A DNA stretch of 64,000 nt, from assembly GCA_964575025.1 (NCBI GenBank), contig CAZNPV010000010.1, positions 1-64,000 on the forward strand, read 5' to 3'. Under the pieces are notes generated by a model. The model was not told where the DNA came from. It did not search any database and saw nothing but the letters and a program-made list of their open reading frames with translations. Below, in pieces: positions 25,214-34,300 of the stretch. Positions within the stretch are counted from its first letter, which is position 1, and each line of letters starts with the position of its first letter. Origin of the DNA: JABMQB01 sp964575025 (GTDB lineage: Bacteria; Bacteroidota; Bacteroidia; Bacteroidales; Prolixibacteraceae). A program made the position numbers and the translations under genes.

Positions 25214-26038
25214 ATGACACGAAAATTAAAACCCGACAGAGGGATCCAGGGGTTGATTCCGGCCATCGCATCCTTGCTGATTTTCTTTTTCATTGCTATC
25301 GTTTTTGGATTGCATCCGGCTGCTATTGCTATGGGCATTTTAATGTTGTTGTATTCGGCATTATTTGGATTCTGGTCTTTTTATAAAACCAGAAATTTTT
25401 ACTTTTTAATAAGTGCCTTTTATCTGCTTGCGTTTGGATTGATTTTCTTTTTTATTGATATAAAAGGGAATCTACGGAGTCCGGTACTGATCGTCAGTGA
25501 TGAGCTCAAACTTTCACTTTTATTCTGCTATTTTTTTATGTTTTGGTTGATCTATATCGGGTACAGGAAGAAACTGAAATACCGGGGAAGGGAAGTGATG
25601 GAGCTGGCAGCCCGGGATGTGGAAGAAGGACCTGAATCGTATACCGAACGGCCACGTCCGGCAGGAGTGGTAGATTATTCAAAATACGATATCATTGATT
25701 TTGCGAATCATTTAAAATCGAATCTTGTATGTATGCCATTTGAGGAAAAAAACAGGGTGCTTCTGGTGCCTGTAAAAATGGGAGATGAATTTGACTTTCT
25801 TTACAATCCTAACTATGACTATCTGAGTAAGACCTGGATCTCCTTTAATTTCGACGGACAGGTTTCTGTACATATTTCACGCAAAGATTACCTTGATTAT
25901 AAAGAAGATTTAGCCTTTGACCACCTGTGCGAATCTCTTGGCAGGCTATTAATCACTTTTGCCGATTTTTATATAAGGGGCGATAAAGTACGGATTATTG
26001 ACAGGTTAAACTCAGTTAAAGTTGGATTATTCTCATAG
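25214..26038 (+). CDS. Membrane protein of unknown function
   Basis: 274 residues. Four hydrophobic segments fill the first 130 residues (about 14-34, 36-54, 58-78 and 93-112) and are followed by a soluble cytoplasmic domain of about 140 residues (YSKYDIIDFANHLKSNLVCM, then the long hydrophilic end KVRIIDRLNSVKVGLFS). I recognise no family. It is the first of three plus-strand genes (membrane protein, helix-turn-helix protein, ECF sigma factor) that could form a sensing unit, although gaps of 94 and 146 bases separate them. Confidence 0.65.
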   Translation: MTRKLKPDRGIQGLIPAIASLLIFFFIAIVFGLHPAAIAMGILMLLYSALFGFWSFYKTRNFYFLISAFYLLAFGLIFFFIDIKGNLRSPVLIVSDELKLSLLFCYFFMFWLIYIGYRKKLKYRGREVMELAARDVEEGPESYTERPRPAGVVDYSKYDIIDFANHLKSNLVCMPFEEKNRVLLVPVKMGDEFDFLYNPNYDYLSKTWISFNFDGQVSVHISRKDYLDYKEDLAFDHLCESLGRLLITFADFYIRGDKVRIIDRLNSVKVGLFS

Positions 26039-26132
26039 GTATGAAATGAGGATATACAGTATTCATGCGGGTTCTCTCAGGATAATGAATGATTAACAAA
26101 ATGTAGTATAATGTTTTAAAATAAGCATACAA

Positions 26133-26735
26133 GTGAAATTTATTGAAGCAGCCAGGTTTGGCAACTACATATCGAAAAATTACGCAAAAGACATTTTCAG
26201 GCTTTTAAACAATTACCGGGACATTTCGGCATCGGAGGCAGCCTCAAGGCTTGGAATGCACATTCAGACCGTCCAGGAGTTCCTGGAAACCATGAGCGAC
26301 CTGGAAATTCTTGAAAAAAAAGAAGCAGTGGAACATAAACGCCCGTATTACAGGTATACACTGATAAAAAAAGAGATCCATTTTACCCTGAACCTTGTTG
26401 ATGAACTGCAAAATCCGGAAGAGGACACATTGCAAAATGCCAGAATCAGGGAAAAGAAAAATGCCGGAGTGCGATTCTCACTCGCACGAGGAGGGCAGCA
26501 TTTCAGTACGGTAGTCATCTGGATCGGAAAAGGCCGTGAGCGGGAGGAGAAAAAAATCAACCTGACAACAGCACAGGGAAAATTTCTGTATAATCTGCCT
26601 TTCCCTGATGGTGAACACTTAACCCTCGAAGAGATCCGCATCAAAGCAGGCATTGAAAAAGAACATCTCCCGGAGATCAAAGACCTGACCGAAGAATTGA
26701 TCCAATATAAAGTAATTGAGGTATTAAAAGGATAA
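26133..26735 (+). CDS. Winged-helix DNA-binding protein (GTG start)
   Basis: 200 residues. The first 70 are a helix-turn-helix of the ArsR/MarR-like winged type (RDISASEAASRLGMHIQTVQ, FLETMSDLEILEKKE). The C-terminal 130 residues (FTLNLVDELQNPEEDTLQNA, then a beta-rich segment) may bind a ligand or partner; no known domain stands out. The start is GTG at 26133 (VKFIEAARFG), since no ATG is available before the HTH. It lies between an unknown membrane protein and a sigma factor, so a regulatory role is likely. Confidence 0.65.
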   Translation: MKFIEAARFGNYISKNYAKDIFRLLNNYRDISASEAASRLGMHIQTVQEFLETMSDLEILEKKEAVEHKRPYYRYTLIKKEIHFTLNLVDELQNPEEDTLQNARIREKKNAGVRFSLARGGQHFSTVVIWIGKGREREEKKINLTTAQGKFLYNLPFPDGEHLTLEEIRIKAGIEKEHLPEIKDLTEELIQYKVIEVLKG

Positions 26736-26881
26736 ACAACAATTATATGGTGCCGGCCAGATGGTTATAAAAATACCTGTCCACACGATACAGGTTGCTC
26801 AGATTCAGAAACCAACATGTTTTTCAGAAAGCAGTTCCCCCTACTGAAAGATTACGCTTCAGTAACAATAAGATAAACTGA

Positions 26882-27451
26882 ATGAATATACATACGCATA
26901 CGAAAAAGGAGTTCATTAAGCTTATAATGAACAACCAAAGGATTATTCATAAGATTACTTTCATGTATACTGACAGTCCGTTTGATCGTGAAGACCTGTT
27001 TCAGGAAATCTGCCTGCAACTATGGAAATCATATGCCGGCTTCAGGGAAGAATCAAAGTTCAGCACATGGATGTATCGGGTAGCCCTGAATACTGCTGTC
27101 AGTAACCTGCGGAAGAAAAGACATCGTCCTGTTTATGAGCCACTGAATGATGATACCGTTCAGGTAAAAAGTGAATCCACGGATGAGAAAGAAAAAGTCA
27201 AACGGCTGTTTGAGGCTGTTTCAAAACTTGGCAGAATCGACAAAGCCATCATTTTGTTATGGTTTGAGAAAAAAAGTTACCTCGAAATTGCATCCATTAC
27301 CGGGATATCAAAATCGAATGTCAGTGTAAAGATAGTGCGCATAAAGAGGAAACTTGAAGAGATGTTATCAGACAAACCCGCGCAGGAGTCAGCAACGAGA
27401 GCCTTCTTAGAAGCATCTGTAAAAAAGAGGGTACCAACGTTACACAAATGA
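26882..27451 (+). CDS. ECF-type RNA polymerase sigma factor
   Basis: 189 residues with ECF region 2 (DLFQEICLQLWKSYAGFREE, FSTWMYRVALNTAVS) and region 4 (LGRIDKAIILLWFEKKSYLE, ITGISKSNVSVKIVRIKRKL). It is a close paralog of the sigma factor at 8646, with a longer N-terminus and a 25-residue C-terminal extension. Unlike that one it has no membrane protein directly behind it; the nearest candidate partners are the membrane and HTH proteins upstream. Confidence 0.9.
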   Translation: MNIHTHTKKEFIKLIMNNQRIIHKITFMYTDSPFDREDLFQEICLQLWKSYAGFREESKFSTWMYRVALNTAVSNLRKKRHRPVYEPLNDDTVQVKSESTDEKEKVKRLFEAVSKLGRIDKAIILLWFEKKSYLEIASITGISKSNVSVKIVRIKRKLEEMLSDKPAQESATRAFLEASVKKRVPTLHK

Positions 27452-27466
27452 TTATTTATACGTAAA

Positions 27467-27498
27467 TTGCCTTCACAAAAAGAATTTTCATACTTTTG
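27467..27498 (+). promoter_or_regulatory. Promoter of the acyl-CoA synthetase gene
   Basis: TTG at 27467-27469 and TACTTTTG at 27491-27498 with 21 bases between them fit the Bacteroidota -33/-7 model. The ATG follows 27 bases later. Confidence 0.55.
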
Positions 27499-27525
27499 AA
27501 CCATACATTTATGAATCATTGACCT

Positions 27526-29166
27526 ATGGAAACAAAAACAATAGCAACTTTGTACACCCATTCCTTCCGGAACAACTGGGAAGGAGAAGCCTTTTCAGAC
27601 TGGGAAGGAAGTACCCTTCGATTCAAGGATGTTGCAGGGATTATCAAATCGCTTCATCTGTTTTATCAGTTAAGCGGAATACAAAAAGGGGATAAGATAG
27701 CCGTTTTGGGCAGGAATGCGGCTCACTGGGGATCTGTTTTTTTATCAGCCCTTTCCGAGGACCTGATCATTGTACCGATACTACCTGATTTCAGTTTAGA
27801 AAACACAAACCATATTGTCAACCATTCCGAATCAAAAATTCTTATCGGCTCCAGGAACCTTCTTGACAAGGTTGATTTTGACAATGCCCCTGCGTTAAAA
27901 TGCATGGTTGTTCTGGAAGATTTTTCGTTATTCAAAACCAAGGATAAAGACATTGAATCTAAGCTGGCGGATGCTTTCCGGCATTACCGGGATAATCCGT
28001 TGACAAAAGAGGGTTTTGCATTCAAGGAACGGGAACCGGAAGATTGTTGCATCATTTCCTATACCTCGGGGACTGCAGGATTCACCAAAGGGGTTATGAT
28101 TCCTACACGCAGCCTCACATCGAACATAATCTATGCGCAGGACCACATGCCCCTGAAACCCGGCGACAGCATCGTCTCCTTTCTACCATTGGCACATGTT
28201 TACGGATTGTTGTTCGAGTTTTTGTTTCCGGTGACGCTGGGATGCCATATTACTTTCTTAAATAAAATCCCCTCACCGGCTATCTTAATCAAAGTATTCG
28301 GAGAAATCAAGCCGCACCTGATTCTATCGGTACCACTAATCATTGAAAAGATCTACAAAAAGCAGATCCTGCCGGTAATCGAAAAACCGTTAATGAGAGT
28401 TCTGCTGAGTCTACCGGGGCTTTCCAACCTCATCCTGAAAAAAATCAGAGCAAAACTGATGGAAACATTCGGAGGCCGGTTTTTTGAGATCGTTATCGGC
28501 GGTGCACCTCTCAGTGCCGATGTGGAAGAATTCTTCAAACGGATCAAATTCCCGATTACGGTTGGGTATGGCATGACAGAATGCGGTCCGCTCATTAGTT
28601 ACGAAGCCTGGAACAAAACCATGCCAGCATCCGCAGGCCGGCTGGTCGACCGTATGGAACTACGCATCGCATCGGAAGATCCCTATGCCGTAGTGGGAGA
28701 AATTCAGGTAAAAGGCGAAAATGTTATGCTTGGATATTTTAAAAACGAAAAAGCTACAAAGGAAGTATTTACCAAAGATGGCTGGTTGAAAACCGGTGAC
28801 CTGGGAATCACCGATGCCAACAACTTTGTTTATATAAAAGGACGGGAGAAAAATATGTTGCTGGGCCCATCCGGACAGAATATTTATCCCGAAGAGATAG
28901 AAGCCAAAATAACCAACGCTCATTATGTAGCCGAATGTGTGGTAACCGAGCGGGACGGGAAAATGATTGCCCTGGTATACCCGGATTATGAAGCCTTAAA
29001 AGCAGATGGACTGGAAGAATCGGATCTGCCTTCTATTATGGAAGAAAACAAAAAGAAGCTGAATACCCAGCTACCGAAATTTGAACAGATTGCGAGGATC
29101 GAACTGGTTAAAGAAGAATTTGAGAAAACACCTAAAAAGAATATCCGACGGTATAAATACGTGTAA
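27526..29166 (+). CDS. Long-chain acyl-CoA synthetase (AMP-forming)
   Basis: 546 residues of the adenylate-forming superfamily. Visible motifs: the P-loop-like ISYTSGTAGFTKGVM, the adenine motif VGYGMTECGPLIS, the hinge/ATP motif KTGDLGITDANNFVYIKGRE and the C-terminal catalytic lysine region TPKKNIRRYKY. It activates a carboxylic acid, probably a long-chain fatty acid, to its CoA thioester through an acyl-AMP. Length is a little short for FadD-type enzymes but complete. It is convergent with the Rieske-like lipoprotein gene (22-base gap). Confidence 0.9.
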   Translation: METKTIATLYTHSFRNNWEGEAFSDWEGSTLRFKDVAGIIKSLHLFYQLSGIQKGDKIAVLGRNAAHWGSVFLSALSEDLIIVPILPDFSLENTNHIVNHSESKILIGSRNLLDKVDFDNAPALKCMVVLEDFSLFKTKDKDIESKLADAFRHYRDNPLTKEGFAFKEREPEDCCIISYTSGTAGFTKGVMIPTRSLTSNIIYAQDHMPLKPGDSIVSFLPLAHVYGLLFEFLFPVTLGCHITFLNKIPSPAILIKVFGEIKPHLILSVPLIIEKIYKKQILPVIEKPLMRVLLSLPGLSNLILKKIRAKLMETFGGRFFEIVIGGAPLSADVEEFFKRIKFPITVGYGMTECGPLISYEAWNKTMPASAGRLVDRMELRIASEDPYAVVGEIQVKGENVMLGYFKNEKATKEVFTKDGWLKTGDLGITDANNFVYIKGREKNMLLGPSGQNIYPEEIEAKITNAHYVAECVVTERDGKMIALVYPDYEALKADGLEESDLPSIMEENKKKLNTQLPKFEQIARIELVKEEFEKTPKKNIRRYKYV

Positions 29167-29188
29167 AATTACTGAACGGCTTTTTTCT

Positions 29189-29623
29189 TTACGGATTATA
29201 GATGCGCAGAATCCCATTCGCAAGAGAAGTATAATATTGCCGTAGTCCCTGAGTGGCGGGACCCTGAGAAGGGAATCCCCCACCCAAAAGAATATACTCA
29301 GATCCACAGCACGGACAGGTAGCCACCACCCCGTCATTTTCGAGAATACACGATTTATTCGCCTCGTGGGTACAGGTTGCATCCCAGGCATAAAACGAAC
29401 CTGGCATCTCGCAATAAACAAGAACACCCCCATACCCTAAATTCGGGATGAAAACAGAATTCCCCCCTGCATTGACCTCAGGATACTGGTTGAGATCAAT
29501 AATATATGAAAATGACACAGAAGGGATTACAGACTCTTCAATTTTTTCACACCCCCCGCTTAGAAAAAACACCATGACAAGAACCGAAAAATAATTGGCT
29601 GTTCTCCCTACGTTGTGTCTCAT
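29189..29623 (-). CDS. Rieske-like lipoprotein with an altered cluster-binding site
   Basis: 144 residues from the ATG at 29623, which directly gives a lipoprotein signal (YFSVLVMVFFLSGGCEK); the frame opens earlier at 29662. The C-terminal half has the Rieske fold pattern: the first ligand pair CTH and, 16 residues on, CPCCGSEY where a classical site would read CxxH. The second His is thus replaced by Cys. A cysteine two positions before it (KSC, between the pairs) adds another possible ligand. Rieske domains carry [2Fe-2S] clusters with two Cys and two His; this variant may hold an altered cluster or none. Envelope-anchored, single gene. Confidence 0.75.
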   Translation of the reverse strand: MRHNVGRTANYFSVLVMVFFLSGGCEKIEESVIPSVSFSYIIDLNQYPEVNAGGNSVFIPNLGYGGVLVYCEMPGSFYAWDATCTHEANKSCILENDGVVATCPCCGSEYILLGGGFPSQGPATQGLRQYYTSLANGILRIYNP

Positions 29624-29686
29624 TTTTTCTACTTTTACTATTAAAATGGTAAAAGTAAACATTTTATTGACTCAGAATAGCATGCT

Positions 29687-30106
29687 ATGGATGATCTGAT
29701 TGTAATTATATTGACCCTGCTGATACTTGGAATCGGAGGAATTAACCAATTCAGGAAAAAACAAAAAGCCCCTTTACCTGAAAACGATGCAGGAAGAGCC
29801 CCGGAACAAAAAAACTTCTGGGATGAATTTATGGATGAGAAAAGGGAAGAGTTCATTCCACGACCGGCTCCAAAAAATGATTTCAACGAAGAGGAGAAAA
29901 CAACTGATACTAAAAAAAACACCTACCAGCCTGTCCGGTTAAAACCGGTAGAAGAAGGCGTTCGTTCGATAAAAGACGAAACCATAAAAAATATATTGAA
30001 AGAAAGGAAACCCGGATCAGAAAGAAAGAAAGCCCACCTGCCGGAAGGATTTACCCTCCGGAGAGCCATTATTTTCTCGGAAATAATTAAACCTAAATAC
30101 TTTTAA
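29687..30106 (+). CDS. Small membrane-anchored hypothetical protein
   Basis: 139 residues: one N-terminal transmembrane helix (MDDLIVIILTLLILGIGG) and a highly charged, Pro/Lys/Glu-rich remainder ending in RRAIIFSEIIKPKYF. Small proteins with this plan are common in Bacteroidales and lack a known function. It precedes greA in the same direction; the leader of greA contains a hairpin that could also end this transcript. Confidence 0.6.
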   Translation: MDDLIVIILTLLILGIGGINQFRKKQKAPLPENDAGRAPEQKNFWDEFMDEKREEFIPRPAPKNDFNEEEKTTDTKKNTYQPVRLKPVEEGVRSIKDETIKNILKERKPGSERKKAHLPEGFTLRRAIIFSEIIKPKYF

Positions 30107-30161
30107 TTTTTTCTTCAGGAATATTTCTTACAGATAGTTTCGGAAATCTGAATAAAATATA

Positions 30162-30169
30162 TACATTTG
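30162..30169 (+). promoter_or_regulatory. -7 box of the greA transcript
   Basis: TACATTTG matches TAnnTTTG exactly and lies 77 bases ahead of the greA ATG, so the transcript would include the hairpin at 30177-30207. No TTG at -33 is evident. Confidence 0.45.
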
Positions 30170-30176
30170 CATACAT

Positions 30177-30216
30177 GGAAGGGTCCTGATAAATTCGGGA
30201 TTCTTCCTGTTTTTAT
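30177..30216 (+). terminator. Hairpin with T-run in the greA leader (attenuator or upstream terminator)
   Basis: Arms GGAAGGGTCCT (30177-30187) and GGGATTCTTCC (30197-30207) pair over 11 positions, three of them G-T, around a 9-base loop, then comes TGTTTTTAT. It could end the upstream gene. If the -7 box at 30162 is used, however, it lies inside the greA leader and would act as an attenuator. Confidence 0.55.
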
Positions 30217-30246
30217 ATCAGACGTTAAAACTTAGGAGGAACAGGA

Positions 30247-30720
30247 ATGGTAAAGGGTACATATCTGACCAAGGAAGGGTTAAAAAAACTAAAAGAGGAG
30301 CTTGATTACCTGCTGAACGTTGAACGCCCGGCTATATCAAAACAAATTGGAGAAGCAATTGAAAAAGGGGATATTGCTGAAAATGCCGAATATGATGCAG
30401 CAAAAGATGCACAGGGCATGGTTGAGGCAAAAATTGCTGAACTACAGAGGAAAATCGCCAATGCACGGATTCTGGATAAATCAAAGATCAATACCGATAA
30501 AGTTCAGATATTAAATATAGTAACAATCAGGAACAAGAAAAACAATGCAACAATGCAGTATACCATCGTTCCTGAAAGCGAAGCCAACCTGAAAGAAAAT
30601 AAAATTTCGGTTAAAACACCGATTGCTGCCGGTCTGATTGGGAAGAAAGTGGGAGACACTGTTCAGATTACCGTTCCATCGGGAGTGATCCCTTTTGAGA
30701 TTATCAATATTTCTATTTAA
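30247..30720 (+). CDS. greA: Transcription elongation factor GreA
   Basis: 157 residues. The N-terminal coiled coil (YLTKEGLKKLKEELDYLLNV, with GDIAENAEYDAAKDAQ carrying the acidic DxxE-type tip) reaches into the RNA polymerase secondary channel, and the C-terminal FKBP-like domain ends in GVIPFEIINISI. GreA lets stalled polymerase cleave its transcript and resume. An unusually strong Shine-Dalgarno sequence (AGGAGGA, 30234-30240) precedes the ATG. The HIT gene starts three bases after its stop, so the two form an operon. Confidence 0.95.
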   Translation: MVKGTYLTKEGLKKLKEELDYLLNVERPAISKQIGEAIEKGDIAENAEYDAAKDAQGMVEAKIAELQRKIANARILDKSKINTDKVQILNIVTIRNKKNNATMQYTIVPESEANLKENKISVKTPIAAGLIGKKVGDTVQITVPSGVIPFEIINISI

Positions 30721-30723
30721 GAT

Positions 30724-31119
30724 ATGGCTACCATTTTTACAAAAATTATTAACGGTGAAATTCCTTCCTACAAGGTTACTGAAGACAAAGACTTTTGTGC
30801 ATTTCTTGATATTTCACCGGTTACTAAAGGGCATACCCTGGTAATTCCCAAAAAAGAGGTAGATTACCTTTTTGATCTGGATGAAGAGACCTATACAGGA
30901 CTGCAGTTGTTTGCCCGGAAAGTAGCTGTCGGCTTAAAAAAAGCGCTTTCGTGTGAAAAGGTTGGGGTTCTGGTTTTAGGCCTTGAAGTACGGCATGCAC
31001 ACATTCACCTGGTGCCCATGCAGAGTGAATCAGACCTGTTAAACTTTTCACATACCTTAACGTTATCACCTGAAGAGTTTACCGAAATTCAACAAAAAAT
31101 TGCTGCTGCCATCGCGTAA
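30724..31119 (+). CDS. HIT family nucleotide hydrolase/transferase
   Basis: 131 residues with the typical IFTKIINGEIPSYKV start (Hint-type protein) and the catalytic triad motif HAHIHLVPM near residues 95-103. Members hydrolyse adenosine 5'-phosphoramidates or similar nucleotides. The gene is three bases behind greA, in an operon with it; greA-HIT pairs are common in Bacteroidota. The KDFCAFLDISPVTKGHTLVI segment is well conserved, so the protein should be functional. Confidence 0.9.
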   Translation: MATIFTKIINGEIPSYKVTEDKDFCAFLDISPVTKGHTLVIPKKEVDYLFDLDEETYTGLQLFARKVAVGLKKALSCEKVGVLVLGLEVRHAHIHLVPMQSESDLLNFSHTLTLSPEEFTEIQQKIAAAIA

Positions 31120-31316
31120 ATGCCGTCTTGCACCAAGGTTGGTTTTTTTATTCTATTTTTTTCAACATGTCCCCCCGGGAAAAATAAATTCCTTACTTTT
31201 ATTAGACGGAAAACCGGAAAAACAGATCTGTATCTGAACCATTGATCCGGCTGCCTGCAGCACGCATTTTCACAAAAAAAGAGGACGCACCAGGGACCCG
31301 TAACAAAAGGATACAC

Positions 31317-34300
31317 ATGATGCCATTTACACATTTGCATGTACACTCGCAATATTCCATCCTCGATGGAGCCGCCAGCATAAAGGGATTGGTATTTAAA
31401 GCCAAAGCCGATGGGATGAAAGCCCTGGCACTGACAGATCATGGCACGATGCTGGGGATTAAAGAATTTCATGATGAATGCCGGCAACAAAACATAAAAC
31501 CTATTCTGGGTTGTGAAACTTACGTAGCTGCAAGATCCATACACCATAAAACCGATAAAACCGACCGGTCGGGGTATCACCTGATCCTGCTGGCCAAAAA
31601 CCTCAAAGGATATAAAAACCTGATCAAGCTGATCTCCATAGCCAACTGTGAAGGGTTTTACCAAAAACCACGGATTGACAAAGAACTGCTTGAGAGATAC
31701 AGCGAAGGATTGATTGTCTCCTCCGCATGTCTGGGGGGAGAAATACCCAAATTGATCCTTGAAAACCGCATCCGTGACGCAGAAAATACCATTCAGTGGT
31801 TTAAACGCCTTTTTAAGGATGATTTTTATCTTGAGCTTATCCGCCATCCCTCAGAAATAGAGATGCTACGAAGGGATGTGTACGACCGCCAGATAGTGGT
31901 TAATGAAAAATTGCTTGAATTAGCCCGTAAACACGATATCAAGGTCATTGCTACCAATGACGTTCATTTTATTGACAAAGAAGATGCGGATGCCCATGAC
32001 ATCCTGATCTGTCTCAATACCGGAAAGGAGCTGGATGATCCGAATCGGATGCACTACACCAAACAGGAGTGGTTTAAAACAACGCAGGAAATGAACAGCC
32101 TGTTTGCCGATATTCCGGAGGCACTTTCCAATACCGCTGAGATTGTAGATAAAGTAGAAAACTATGAACTGAACGGGTTGCCTATCATGCCGTTTTTCCC
32201 CATTCCCAAAGAATTCGGGACCGAGGAGGAGTTTAAAAAGAAGTTTTCAAAAGAAGAGCTGTTGCGCAGCTTTGGAGCGGAAGCCTTCGGGAGGCATGGC
32301 GGATATGAAAGGATCATCCGGATAAAACTCGAATCTGCCTATTTAAAGCACCTGACTTTTAAAGGGGCAAAGAAAAGATATGGCGATCCGCTGCCTGAAG
32401 AGGTAATTACGCGGCTTACTTTTGAACTAGATACGATTGAATCGATGGGGTACCCCGGGTACTTTCTTATCACCCAGGATTTTATCAACCAGGCCCGGAA
32501 AATGGGCGTACTTATAGGTCCGGGAAGGGGTTCTGCTGCCGGTGCAGCTGTATCCTACTGTACCGGAATCACCAACATTGATCCGATCAAATATAACCTG
32601 CTTTTTGAAAGGTTTCTGAATCCGGACCGGATCTCTCTGCCCGATGTAGATATCGATTTTGACGATGACGGCAGGCAACAGGTACTTGCATGGGTTGCAG
32701 AAAAATATGGGCGGGATAAGGTGGCCCATATATGCACGTTTGGCACCATGGCTACCAGGCTGGCAATCCGTGATGTGGCCCGGGTTCTGAGATTGCCCCT
32801 GCCGGAAGCCGACCGGCTGGCAAAACTGGTTCCTGATGCACCCAAAATGACATTCGAAAAAGCATTCAAATCCAGTCCGGAACTGAAAAAAGAATTGAAA
32901 TCAGACAATCCCCTTATTGTCCAAACCTTAAAATTTGCCAAAACTTTGGAGGGATCGGTCAGGCAGACAGGGATCCACGCCTGCGGAATCCTGATCAGCC
33001 GAGACCCGCTTACCGAACACATTCCCCTGATGTCAACAAAAGACGAAGAATTGCCTTCCACTCAATATGACGGGCGGTTTGTGGAAGATATCGGTTTGTT
33101 GAAAATGGATTTCCTGGGATTAAAGACCCTCTCCATCATAAAAGAAACCCTTGAGAACATCAAATTATCCAAAGGAATAACCATTGACATTGAGGCCATT
33201 CCCTGGGACGATCCTGCTACCTATGAACTTTTCAGCCGGGGCGAAACCACAGCCATCTTCCAGTTTGAATCGGATGGCATGAAAAAACACCTTCGGGACC
33301 TGAAACCGAACCGGTTTGAAGACCTGGTGGCAATGAACGCACTTTACCGGCCCGGACCTATGGATTACATTCCGGCTTACATCGCACGGAAGCATGGAAG
33401 GCAAAAAGTGGAATACGATGTCCCAATGATGAAAAAATACCTCGATGAAACATACGGGATTACAGTCTTTCAGGAACAGGTCATGCTTTTATCCCGGTTG
33501 CTCGCCAATTTTACCAGAGGCGATTCCGACACCCTACGAAAGGCTATGGGCAAAAAGATGTTCAATACCATGGACAAACTGAAAGTTAAATTTAATAAAG
33601 GGTGCAAAGCCAATGAACAATTTATTGATGAATGCAAACAAGGACAGAAAAATCCGGAAACAATTATTGAGAAAATATGGAAAGACTGGGAAGCATTTGC
33701 TTCCTATGCATTTAACAAATCCCACTCCGTATGTTATGCGCATATTGCGTATCAAACCGGGTATTTGAAAGCCCATTACCCGGCTGAGTTTATGGCGGCT
33801 AACCTCAGCCGGAACCTGAACAATATCACCGATATTACCAAACTGATGGGTGAGTGTTCCCGGATGAAAATGAAAGTTCTTGGACCGGATGTAAATGAAA
33901 GCTTTACAAAATTCAATGTGAACAAGGATGGCCATATACGATTTGGCATGGCAGCCGTTAAAGGGGTAGGTGAAGGAGCCGCCCGTGCTATCATCAAAGC
34001 CCGGAAAAAAGAAGGGGAATTTACAGATATATTTAACTTTGCCGAACGGATTAATCTTCAGACCGTGAATAAAAAAACCATCGAAGCCCTGGCGATGGCA
34101 GGTGCCTTCGATCGGCTGAAAAATATTAAACGAAGCCAGTTCTTTGCAGGAGAAGATTCCCATGATACAATATCTTTCATTGAAAAACTGATCCGTTATG
34201 GCAATAAGGTACGCCTTGAAAAACAATCGATGCAACAAAGCCTGTTCGGAGATTACGACACCCGGTCCGGAGTGCAGAAACCAGCAATCCCATCGGTAGA

